NCBI RefSeq assembly: GCF_022023855.1
Contig: NZ_CP059451.1
Coordinates: 558,001-622,000, forward strand
Length of the DNA: 64,000 nt
Source: Azospirillum brasilense
Lineage (GTDB): Bacteria > Pseudomonadota > Alphaproteobacteria > Azospirillales > Azospirillaceae
Direction: 5' to 3'
The position numbers and the translations under genes are program-made. Shown in pieces: positions 1-7,064 of the stretch. Position 1 is the stretch's first letter, and each line of letters starts with the position of its first letter. The notes beneath the pieces were generated by a model, which saw nothing but the letters and a program-made list of their open reading frames with translations, did not search any database and was not told where the DNA came from.

Positions 1-1
1 G

Positions 2-610
2 AAGACCCTGTGCGCGCACGCGCGCTCCTCCAAATCGGTCAAGCTCTGCGTCGAGTTCGGCATCGATGGCATCTTCCACGCCTCCTACGCGGACGAGGAA
101 GCCCTGGACATGCTGGAGGCGGTGAAGGACCGGCACTTCGTGGCGCCCGGCCTGGCGTGGCTGCTCACCACGGCGCGGGAAGCGGGCGCGTATGGCATCG
201 CCCCCGGGTCGCCGCTGTCGCAGCAGTACGAACGCGAGTTGGAGATCGCCGTCGACAGCATGAGGAAGATGCACAAGCGCGGCATCCGGGTCCTCCCCGG
301 CGGCGACTACGGGTTCGCGTGGCAGCCGCATGGCACGAACGCCCGCGACCTTGAGATCTTCGTGAATATGCTCGGCTTCACGCCGATGGAGGCGCTGGTT
401 GCGGCGACCCGGTATGCCGGGCAGATCATGGGCATGGGCGACGAGTTGGGCATGGTCCGGGAAGGCTGTCTGGCCGACCTGCTGCTGGTCGATGGCGATC
501 CTCTCGCGGACGTCACCATCCTGCAGGACCGGAAGCGTCTTCTGGCGATCATGAAGGACGGCGTCTTCCACAAGGCGCCGGAAGCCCTCGCCCCGCGCGA
601 TCGCGTCTGA
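2..610 (+). CDS. Amidohydrolase family protein, C-terminal part (partial)
   Basis: The gene enters from outside the window; the frame is open from base 2 to the TGA at 608-610, about 202 residues. The fragment reads as the C-terminal part of an imidazolonepropionase/prolidase-like metal-dependent amidohydrolase. A GGDYGF segment carries the Asp expected at the end of the barrel, where it binds metal and activates water. It is followed by a TPMEALVAATRYAG helix and the closing beta-sandwich (GCLADLLLVDGDPL), the usual end of this superfamily. The substrate cannot be read from this fragment. A strong rho-independent terminator lies about 40 bases downstream, so this gene ends its own transcript. 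The family call is good; the specific reaction is unknown. Confidence 0.85.
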   Translation, partial: KTLCAHARSSKSVKLCVEFGIDGIFHASYADEEALDMLEAVKDRHFVAPGLAWLLTTAREAGAYGIAPGSPLSQQYERELEIAVDSMRKMHKRGIRVLPGGDYGFAWQPHGTNARDLEIFVNMLGFTPMEALVAATRYAGQIMGMGDELGMVREGCLADLLLVDGDPLADVTILQDRKRLLAIMKDGVFHKAPEALAPRDRV

Positions 611-650
611 AACCAAACCCGACCCGGCCGTTCCCAGCTCATCGCCTCCC

Positions 651-671
651 GGCGGAGGCTCCGCCTTTTTT
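651..671 (+). terminator. Rho-independent terminator after the amidohydrolase
   Basis: A 6-bp perfect stem (GGCGGA / TCCGCC) with a 3-base loop is followed directly by six T residues. It lies 40 bases after the amidohydrolase stop codon and separates it from the next gene. Confidence 0.8.
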
Positions 672-738
672 CCGGAAGCATGGACGCCCGCAGCGGCCGG
701 GTCGCCGCACAGGCCAAGCAAAGGAGGGGGGACGCGCG

Positions 739-1620
739 ATGGACGATCTCGGCTGGCGTAGCGTGCTGTTTGTCCCGGCATCGCGGCCCGACCGCTTCGA
801 CAAGGCGCTCGCCGCCGGCGCCGACGCGGTCTGCGTGGATCTGGAGGACGCCGTGGCGCCGGCTCACAAGCAGGATGCCCGTGCCGCGGCCATGCGCTTC
901 CTGGCGGAAGGCGGCGGTGGTCGCGGTCCCGACCGCGTGATACGCATCAACACGCCGCGCAGCGTGGCGGGGATGCGCGACGCGCTCGCCCTCATCGAGG
1001 CGCACCCCTCGGGTGGCGCCGTGGTCGTTCCCAAGATCGACTCGCCCGAGGAGGTCTGCTGGATCGATCAGTTGCTGACCGAGGCCGGGCTCGATCTTCG
1101 CCTGGTGGCCCAGATCGAGACGTTGCGCGGGATCGATCAGGCCGCCGCCATCACGGCCGCGTCCCGCCGGGTAAGCGCCGTCATGTTCGGAGGCTTGGAT
1201 CTGGCGGCGGAACTCGGCGTCCCGGCGTCCTGGGATGGGCTTCTGTACGGTCGATCGCGGGTCGTCCATGCCGCCGCGCAGGCCGGCATCCCGGCCATCG
1301 ACATGCCCTTCGTCGATGTGCGCGACGCCAAGGGCTGCCGCACCGAGGCGCAACGCGCCCTGTCTCTGGGCTTCACCGCGAAGATGGCCATCCATCCGGC
1401 CCAGGTTCCGACCATCAACGAAGCCTACACACCGACACCGGACGAGGTCGCCGACGCCGAGCGGATCGTCGCGGCCTGGAAGGACGCTCCGGACGGCGTC
1501 ATTCAAGTCGACGGGAAAATGGTCGAGCGTCCGATCGTGCTCGCGATGCGGCGCACGCTGGCCCGCGCGCGGGCTCCCGGACGCGCATCCACATCGACGC
1601 GGCATGGTGATGTCGCCTGA
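739..1620 (+). CDS. HpcH/HpaI aldolase/citrate lyase (CitE-like) CoA ester lyase
   Basis: A 293-residue protein of the CitE-like branch of the HpcH/HpaI family. These are Mg2+-dependent TIM-barrel lyases that cleave or form malyl-, citramalyl- or related CoA thioesters. The N-terminus (RSVLFVPASRPDRFDKA) and the VDLEDAVAP motif, whose acidic residues bind Mg2+, are family hallmarks. KIDSPEEV, a QIET strand carrying the second metal-binding Glu, and the MAIHPAQVPTINEAY motif near residue 220 also fit. Length matches the family (about 280-320). A strong AGGAGGGGGG ribosome binding site lies just upstream of the ATG. It sits between the terminated amidohydrolase and the sulfatase pair. The exact CoA substrate is not resolvable. 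Confidence 0.88.
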   Translation: MDDLGWRSVLFVPASRPDRFDKALAAGADAVCVDLEDAVAPAHKQDARAAAMRFLAEGGGGRGPDRVIRINTPRSVAGMRDALALIEAHPSGGAVVVPKIDSPEEVCWIDQLLTEAGLDLRLVAQIETLRGIDQAAAITAASRRVSAVMFGGLDLAAELGVPASWDGLLYGRSRVVHAAAQAGIPAIDMPFVDVRDAKGCRTEAQRALSLGFTAKMAIHPAQVPTINEAYTPTPDEVADAERIVAAWKDAPDGVIQVDGKMVERPIVLAMRRTLARARAPGRASTSTRHGDVA

Positions 1621-1690
1621 CGGCCTTGCGGTTGGCGTGGGCCGGCCTGCAAGGGCGGACTTTGAAATCAGAAAGAGGGGGGAAGAGGCA

Positions 1691-3460
1691 ATGCGCAGAT
1701 CCGCATCATTCCGGGCATCATTCCGGGCGAGGCTGGCGCTGGGAGCCATCGTGGCGGCGACCGCCAGCGCCGTTCTGGCGTGCCCATCCATGGCGGCGGA
1801 CGTCCGGACGGGTGCCGGCCCGTCGGGGGGCGACAAGCGTCCCAACATCCTGCTGATCCTTGCCGACGATCTGGGCTATTCGGACATCGGTGCGTTCGGC
1901 GGCGAGATCCAGACGCCCAATCTCGACGCCCTGGCGCGCTCCGGTCTCCAACTGACCAACTTCCATGTGTCGCCGGCCTGCTCGCCGACGCGGGCCATGC
2001 TGATGGCCGGCACCGACAATCATGTGGCCGGGCTGGGGACGATGGCGGAACTGCCGACGCCCGAGCAGAAAGGAAAGGCGGGCTACGAGGGCACCCTCGG
2101 CACCAACGTTGTCCCGTTCCCGGAACTGCTGCGCGACGCGGGCTACCACACCTACATGGCCGGGAAATGGCACCTGGGCATGACGGAAGAACTCAGCCCT
2201 CCGGCGCGCGGCTTCGATCAGTCCTACGCCATGCTCCAGGGCGGGGCGGGGTTCTTCGACCAGACCGGCAACGCGCCGCCGCCCGACGGCAAGGGCACGA
2301 CGAAGGCGCGCTACCGCGAGAACGGCAAGCCGGTTGAACTGCCGAAGATCGACTACACGACGAATTTCTACACGGACAAGGTCATCGAATACATCGGCAG
2401 CAACAAGGCCGATGGAAAGCCCTTCTTTGCCTATGCGGCGTACACGGCGCCGCACTTCCCCCTGCAGGCGCCCGACCACCTCATCGAGAAGTACAAGGAC
2501 ACGTACAAGGCGGGATACGAGGTCATTCGGAACGAGCGCTTCAAGCGCATGCAGGCAGCAGGGCTGATTCCGGCAACCATGACGTCGTCCGAGCCGCCCG
2601 CGCCCTGGCCGAAATGGGACCAGCTTTCCCAGCAGCAGAAGGATGTCGAAGCGCGCCGGATGGCGGTATACGCGGCCATGGTCGATTCCCTGGACCAGAA
2701 TATCGGCAGGCTGGTGTCCTACCTGAAGGAGATCGGCGAGTTCGACAACACCGTCATCGTCTTCCTGTCCGACAATGGCGCCGAGGGGAACGACATTCTG
2801 GACCTCGTCCCCGCCGCGTGGGTCGAGGAAACCTTCGACAACAGCCTGGAGAACATCGGGCGTCCGGGCTCCTACGTCGGCTATGGGCCGGGGTGGGGCC
2901 ATGTGAGCGCCGCCCCCTTCCGCCTTTTCAAGGCGTTCCCGACCGAGGGCGGCGTGCGTTCGCCGACCATCATTTCGTACCCCAAGCTGGCGCATCGCGG
3001 AAAGATCGACGGCCAGATCGCCTCGGTGATGGATCTGGCGCCGACCTTTCTTGAGGCCGCCGGGGTCAAGCACCCTGGAAACAGCTACAAGGGGCGCACC
3101 GTCCATCCCATGCAGGGAACTTCCCTCTGGCCCTATCTGAACGGCCGGTCCGATCGCGCCCATCCGAAGGACTACGCGTTGGGAATGGAGTTGTTCGGGC
3201 GTGCCTCCGTCAAGAAGGGCGACTGGAAGCTGGTTTGGGTGAATCAGCCCTGGGGAACCGGCGGGTGGGAACTGTTCAATCTTGCCGATGATCCCGGCGA
3301 GACCCGCAACCTCGTCGATGCCCGACCGGAAAAGGCCAAGGAAATGATGGCCTCCTGGGATGAGTACCGGGAGAAGAACGGTGTGATCTTCGATGAGAAG
3401 ATCGCCGGCCAGCTTCAGTACAGCAATGGCACGCGCTACTACCAGGAACTTGAGTGGTAA
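1691..3460 (+). CDS. Exported arylsulfatase (Cys-type, type I sulfatase)
   Basis: A 589-residue sulfatase. The N-terminus (two Arg, a hydrophobic stretch, then PSMAA-DV) is a cleavable Sec signal, so it acts in the periplasm. The metal-site start (PNILLILADDLGYSD, near residue 55) and the signature C-S-P-T-R at 97-101 place it in the type I sulfatases; Cys97 would be converted to formylglycine. GKWHLG (near 156) and the late DNGAEG motif (near 360) complete the active site, and the length is normal for arylsulfatase A-type enzymes. The frame is open upstream, but the ATG at 1691 is preferred: it gives the signal peptide and follows a GGGGGAAGAGG ribosome binding site. The modifying enzyme is encoded immediately downstream. 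The natural sulfate ester is unknown. Confidence 0.92.
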   Translation: MRRSASFRASFRARLALGAIVAATASAVLACPSMAADVRTGAGPSGGDKRPNILLILADDLGYSDIGAFGGEIQTPNLDALARSGLQLTNFHVSPACSPTRAMLMAGTDNHVAGLGTMAELPTPEQKGKAGYEGTLGTNVVPFPELLRDAGYHTYMAGKWHLGMTEELSPPARGFDQSYAMLQGGAGFFDQTGNAPPPDGKGTTKARYRENGKPVELPKIDYTTNFYTDKVIEYIGSNKADGKPFFAYAAYTAPHFPLQAPDHLIEKYKDTYKAGYEVIRNERFKRMQAAGLIPATMTSSEPPAPWPKWDQLSQQQKDVEARRMAVYAAMVDSLDQNIGRLVSYLKEIGEFDNTVIVFLSDNGAEGNDILDLVPAAWVEETFDNSLENIGRPGSYVGYGPGWGHVSAAPFRLFKAFPTEGGVRSPTIISYPKLAHRGKIDGQIASVMDLAPTFLEAAGVKHPGNSYKGRTVHPMQGTSLWPYLNGRSDRAHPKDYALGMELFGRASVKKGDWKLVWVNQPWGTGGWELFNLADDPGETRNLVDARPEKAKEMMASWDEYREKNGVIFDEKIAGQLQYSNGTRYYQELEW

Positions 3461-3541
3461 GCGATGCGACAGCGGCGGCCGGGCGTGGCACGGCCGCCGG
3501 CCACGACCGGGATGCGGCCGATCGCAAGGAAAGACAGACTC

Positions 3542-4591
3542 ATGGTCAACAAAAGCGCAGTCTTCATCACGGCACTTGTGACGGCTGGATTTGGTGTTGC
3601 CACGGGACTGGTGATGTTCGCCTGGCCTGCTCCGGCCCCCGCCATGCCAAACGTCGCGCAGGACATGCTGTGCGACGGTTCCGCCGCGACCCCCGGCATG
3701 AAAAAGGCGCCTCCCGGCATGGTGTGGATTCCGGGAGGGGAAACCCGGATTGGTTCCGACGAGCACTACCGCGAGGAGGGACCGGTGACGCGGGTGAGCG
3801 TCGATGGATTCTGGATGGACCGGACCGAAGTCACGAACGCCCAGTTCCGCCGGTTTGTCGAAGCGACGGGGTATGCCACCGAGGCGGAACGTGTCGTGGC
3901 TGGAACTGGCGCTGGTTCGCGGCGGCCGGCCGGCTCCGTGGTCTTCGTCGATCCGGTTTCCCAGGCTGGGAGGAGCGACACGTGGTGGCACCTGGTTCCC
4001 GAAGCGAACTGGCGCCATCCGGAGGGCCCCGGCAGCGACATCAGGGGGCGGGAGAACCACCCCGTGGTGCATGTCACGTACAACGATGCCGTCGCGTATG
4101 CGCGATGGCTCGGCCGGGAACTCCCCACCGAGGCGCAGTGGGAACACGCGGCCCGGGGCGGGCTGGATGGGGCGCCATACGCCTGGGGCGGCGAGTTCAC
4201 GCCTCAGGGCGTGGCGATGGCCAACACGTGGCAGGGGTTTTTCCCGATCCAGAACACGCGGGGCGATGGCTATCTGGCGACCGCCCCCGTGGGCTGCTTC
4301 ACGGCGAATGGTTACGGGTTGCGGGATATGATCGGCAATGTCTGGGAATGGACGTCGGATTGGTATCGGCCGCGGCATGACGGTCTGGGCGACGTCAACC
4401 CGACCGGTCCCCGGCAGGAGGACAGTTACGATCCCCGACAGCCGGGGGTCTCCAGCCGGGTGATCAAAGGAGGCTCCTTCCTCTGCGCGCAGAACTTCTG
4501 CCAGCGGTACCGGCCGGCGTCACGCCATCCGCAGGACGTCGGCCTCGGAGCAAGCCATCTGGGGTTCAGGACGGTGCTGAATACGAGGTAG
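3542..4591 (+). CDS. Formylglycine-generating enzyme (FGE/SUMF1 family)
   Basis: A 349-residue FGE-sulfatase domain protein that oxidises the sulfatase cysteine to formylglycine. The N-terminus (KSAVFITALVTAGFGVATG) is a hydrophobic anchor or signal, suggesting membrane-attached or exported action. The fold starts at PPGMVWIPGGE and continues through DRTEVTNAQFRRFVE, HPVVHVTYNDAVAYARWLG and GNVWEWTSDW to a C-terminal GFRTV. The paired cysteines Cys315 and Cys320 in GGSFLCAQNFCQRYRP match the redox/copper pair of true FGEs, which supports an active enzyme rather than a non-catalytic relative. The start at 3542 follows AAGGAAAG at good spacing; a longer reading frame upstream lacks such a site. 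It lies 81 bases after the arylsulfatase and is probably co-transcribed. Confidence 0.92.
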   Translation: MVNKSAVFITALVTAGFGVATGLVMFAWPAPAPAMPNVAQDMLCDGSAATPGMKKAPPGMVWIPGGETRIGSDEHYREEGPVTRVSVDGFWMDRTEVTNAQFRRFVEATGYATEAERVVAGTGAGSRRPAGSVVFVDPVSQAGRSDTWWHLVPEANWRHPEGPGSDIRGRENHPVVHVTYNDAVAYARWLGRELPTEAQWEHAARGGLDGAPYAWGGEFTPQGVAMANTWQGFFPIQNTRGDGYLATAPVGCFTANGYGLRDMIGNVWEWTSDWYRPRHDGLGDVNPTGPRQEDSYDPRQPGVSSRVIKGGSFLCAQNFCQRYRPASRHPQDVGLGASHLGFRTVLNTR

Positions 4592-5051
4592 GGCCGGCGC
4601 CGAGACGGAAGTTGATGGAGACATCGCGGCGACCGGGTTGGGCCGTTTCGAGGTCGCGTCCCCGAGAGTGATGTAGGAGCTGTGGGGAACCGTCCCGCCT
4701 GTTCCGAGAGGCGCCAAGTGCGATACCCGCGAAAGGGGGAGAGCGACGGGACCCAAGCCTTGCATCCTTGGCCTTCCCTTTGCGCTCCGACTGCGCCGAT
4801 CAACCACAGGCAAGGGCTGGAGCTGTGTCCGTTCCGGGCTGCCTACCTGGGCATGTGAAATTTTGTTGCATCGTGACAACATATTGCAATTTTCGACATC
4901 ACGCTCCGTCGAATGAACACGCAATATGCATTCTGATGGATAGAGATTAATAGGAAATCTTTCTATTAAGAAAACAATCTTAGAGAGAACTCGATAGGCG
5001 GCCGCCCCCAAGCGTTGCCCCCAAGCGATGGAAATAAGCAAGGGCGCAAAC
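4592..5051. other. Intergenic stretch with AT-rich promoter-like segment
   Basis: No convincing gene was found. The first 250 bases are GC-rich without recognisable content. From about 4855 to 4995 the sequence becomes markedly AT-rich, unlike its surroundings, and most likely held the promoter of the now broken DUF4347 gene that follows. No operator repeat or clear -35/-10 pair was identified. Confidence 0.4.
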
Positions 5052-5237
5052 ATGGACACGACCAACCTCATCGCTCCCGCAGCCGGGTCGATTCCGCGTC
5101 CGGCCGATCCCGTCGCCGACGGCGGGCGCAAGGAGGTCGTGTTCATCGATACCTGCCTTGCCGACTGGCAGACTCTCGTGGCGAGCGTGGCGGCCGGGAT
5201 CGAAGTCGTGCTCCTGGACGGCGCGGCGGACGGGCTG
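5052..5237 (+). pseudogene. DUF4347 protein, N-terminal remnant
   Basis: About 62 residues survive of a DUF4347-type N-terminus: KEVVFIDTCLADWQTLVAS, then GIEVVLLDGAADGLA. This domain normally opens very large secreted repeat or adhesin-like proteins. The homology stops at about 5237, where sequence from a minus-strand IS5-family transposase begins, so the rest of the gene has been lost. An in-frame ATG at 5028 is possible, but neither start has a strong ribosome binding site. No C-terminal part of the protein is found beyond the IS remnant, implying insertion followed by deletion. Confidence 0.7.
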
Positions 5238-5742
5238 GCGCTGTCGGCGTCCTGGATGTTGGCGGCATGGACGAGGACACCGAGCAGGAAACCCGAGGTG
5301 TCGACGGCGATGTGACGCTTGCGGCCCTTGACCTTCTTGGCCGCGTCGAAGCCGCGCGCGCCCCCTTTTCCGTGGTCTTGACGCTCTGGGTGTCGAGGAT
5401 GGCAGGCGAGGGCGTCGGATCGCGGCCCTCCTGCTCGCGCAGCATCACCACCAGATGGTGGCGCAAGTTCTCCCACACGCCGGCTTCCAGGAAGGCGCGG
5501 AAGTAGCGGTAGACCGTAGGCCAGGGCGGGAAGGCCGGCGGGGGCGGCAGGTGGCGCCATTGGCCGCCGGTCCGCACCACGTGGAACAGCGCATCCAGCA
5601 ATCAGCGCATGTCCGTGCTGCGGGGACGACCGCCGGGCTTCGCCGGTGGGAGCAGCGGCTCGATCTGGCGGTACTGGTCATCGCTGAGAGCTTGGCCGGC
5701 ACCGTAATCGCCAACCAATCGGCGGTCCGCGGGCGTCCACAT
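5238..5742 (-). pseudogene. IS5-family transposase remnant
   Basis: Read on the minus strand from an ATG at 5742, the frame gives MWTPADRRLVGDYGAGQALS followed by RPRSTDMR, then an in-frame TGA. It continues with LLDALFHVVRTGGQWRHLPP, PTVYRYFRAFLEAGVW and a catalytic-region segment ILDTQSVKTTEKG. After a frameshift near 5365 the sequence continues as KKVKGRKRHIAVDTSGFLLG and VHAANIQDAD. These are typical IS5 (IS1031/IS427-like) transposase segments. One nonsense codon, one frameshift and loss of the C-terminal third make it inactive. It truncates the DUF4347 gene. Confidence 0.85.
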
Positions 5743-5829
5743 CGGCGGCCTCCGGCAGTGAGTTTCCCTGCCAACAGCTGCCGCCTCAGAGCCTCACCCC
5801 GTCAGCGCAACTTTCGAAGCGGGCTGTAA

Positions 5830-6047
5830 GTCGTTGCGCAGAACCGGGTCGCCTCGCGCCAAGCGCCAAGCAGTGAGGAACGGAAAGAGCAGCCCTAGCA
5901 ACAAAAGCATTGCCACGGTCGTCAGGCCGGCAGGGCCGATTCCGTCCCGATGGCTCAGCCACCCCATGCCGTCCATGAGCCCAACGTGGCGAGGGTGTAG
6001 AAAGTCCAAGGGCGGTCGTAGCATTGAATGATCTGATCTTCGGTCAT
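5830..6047 (-). pseudogene. Truncated, frameshifted small membrane protein (CPBP-protease-like start)
   Basis: The start codon overlaps the TetR stop codon (ATGA, 6044-6047), so it was translationally coupled to the regulator. The first frame reads MTEDQIIQCYDRPWTFYTLA and then LGSWTAWGG before a stop. Another frame continues with WLSHRDGIGPAGLTTVAMLL and a hydrophobic helix ending in FPFLTAWRLARG. The RPWxFYxLAT...W...WLSH pattern resembles the N-terminus of CPBP-family intramembrane metalloproteases, which often sit beside TetR regulators. The gene breaks off near 5830, close to the IS5 remnant. The frameshift is clear; the family call is tentative. Confidence 0.45.
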
Positions 6048-6715
6048 GATTGCACCCTCCCCGCTTCGGCGGCACTCGGTGCCGCTCCGGCCAGAACGGC
6101 CAGAAATGCCGAGACGAGACTGCCTGGAGGGGCGCCGAGCGCGCGTTCGGTCAGATGCAGCGTCGCCATCAGCCGCATGCCATGCTCGTCCTGCGACCAG
6201 CCGAAGCGCGGGTTCCCGAGCAGAAAGGCCTGTCCAGCGAGAATGAACTGAATGGTCGACAGCGGGTCCTCGACGGCGAAATCCCCGGTTTTACAGCCGT
6301 GATCGATTACACTGGCGATCAGGGGGCCGACCTTGAGGACCAACGCGATGTTGGCCCGCTCCTGCAGTTCGATATTGTCCGGGTGATCGAGTGCCTGCAT
6401 CAGCGGTGCATTATCCGCTTCCACCGCTTTCAGCGCTGTCAATGCGAGGACCAGCGTTTCGTGCGGCGAGCTTTCGGACATTGCAATGGCCCGCTCCACG
6501 TTCTCTGCCATGGCAGTCACCGTCGCCTCTGCCATGCGCACCAGCAGGTCTCGCATGGACTGGAAGTGAAGATAGAAGGTGCCCTTTGCGATACCGGCCT
6601 CACGAGCGATCTGGTCGATCGACACCGCGCCGACGCCATGCTGGCGGAACAGTTTGGCGGCTGCGTTCAGGATTTCGGCCGATCGAACATCGGCAGGCTT
6701 GCTCGTGCGTGGCAT
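6044..6715 (-). CDS. TetR/AcrR family transcriptional regulator
   Basis: A 223-residue TetR-type repressor. Residues about 10-57 form the HTH: ILNAAAKLFRQHGVGAVSID, QIAREAGIAKGTFYLHF (recognition helix around GTFYLHF). The remaining helical part is the ligand/dimerisation domain with no ligand-specific signature. The stop codon overlaps the start of a broken membrane-protein gene (ATGA), which was presumably its target. A perfect 19-nt palindrome 17 bases upstream of the start codon is a strong candidate for an autoregulatory operator. The inducer is unknown. Confidence 0.9.
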   Translation of the reverse strand: MPRTSKPADVRSAEILNAAAKLFRQHGVGAVSIDQIAREAGIAKGTFYLHFQSMRDLLVRMAEATVTAMAENVERAIAMSESSPHETLVLALTALKAVEADNAPLMQALDHPDNIELQERANIALVLKVGPLIASVIDHGCKTGDFAVEDPLSTIQFILAGQAFLLGNPRFGWSQDEHGMRLMATLHLTERALGAPPGSLVSAFLAVLAGAAPSAAEAGRVQS

Positions 6716-6731
6716 GACATGCGCCCTGAAT

Positions 6732-6750
6732 ATGACTGACTGTCAGTCAT
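6732..6750. promoter_or_regulatory. TetR operator palindrome
   Basis: ATGACTGACTGTCAGTCAT is a perfect inverted repeat: nine bases on each side of one central base. It lies 17 bases upstream of the tetR start codon on the minus strand. TGACTGAC/GTCAGTCA half-sites are typical of TetR operators, so autorepression is the likely role (inference). Confidence 0.8.
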
Positions 6751-7064
6751 TATTGCGCCTGCATTCAAACTGGCAAGCTGTTGTTGAGAGTTGACGGTGC
6801 TTACGCGACAGCGCCAGGGCGGGCGAGTGAGGTGATGTGGTGGACGGCCCTTTCACCAAATGCCGGTGAGCAGCTTTGACCGTCGAAGAAACCACCTCCG
6901 TCTGCTCGGCGTCGCAAGTCGGTCGATGCCCAGGCGGTGTGCGCTCTTGCGGCTTGGCGCGAGTTGAGAGCAACCCTGGGTTTCCCAAAGGGCGGTGGCG
7001 TTGAGTAACGTCAGAAACAGCGATAATATGGCTGTCATCAGTCGACATCCTGCGGAGAATCTTA
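6751..7064. other. Intergenic region between tetR and the hybrid kinase
   Basis: This 314-base divergent region must hold the kinase promoter on the plus strand; the tetR promoter overlaps the palindrome. Short open frames exist on both strands, but none has a ribosome binding site or recognisable product. No clear promoter hexamers were found. Confidence 0.4.

Noticed and set aside
1718-4378. Very long open frame (about 890 codons) on the minus strand opposite the sulfatase and FGE genes
   Set aside because: It is an antisense shadow produced by high-GC codon use; the plus-strand genes have clear family motifs and ribosome binding sites.
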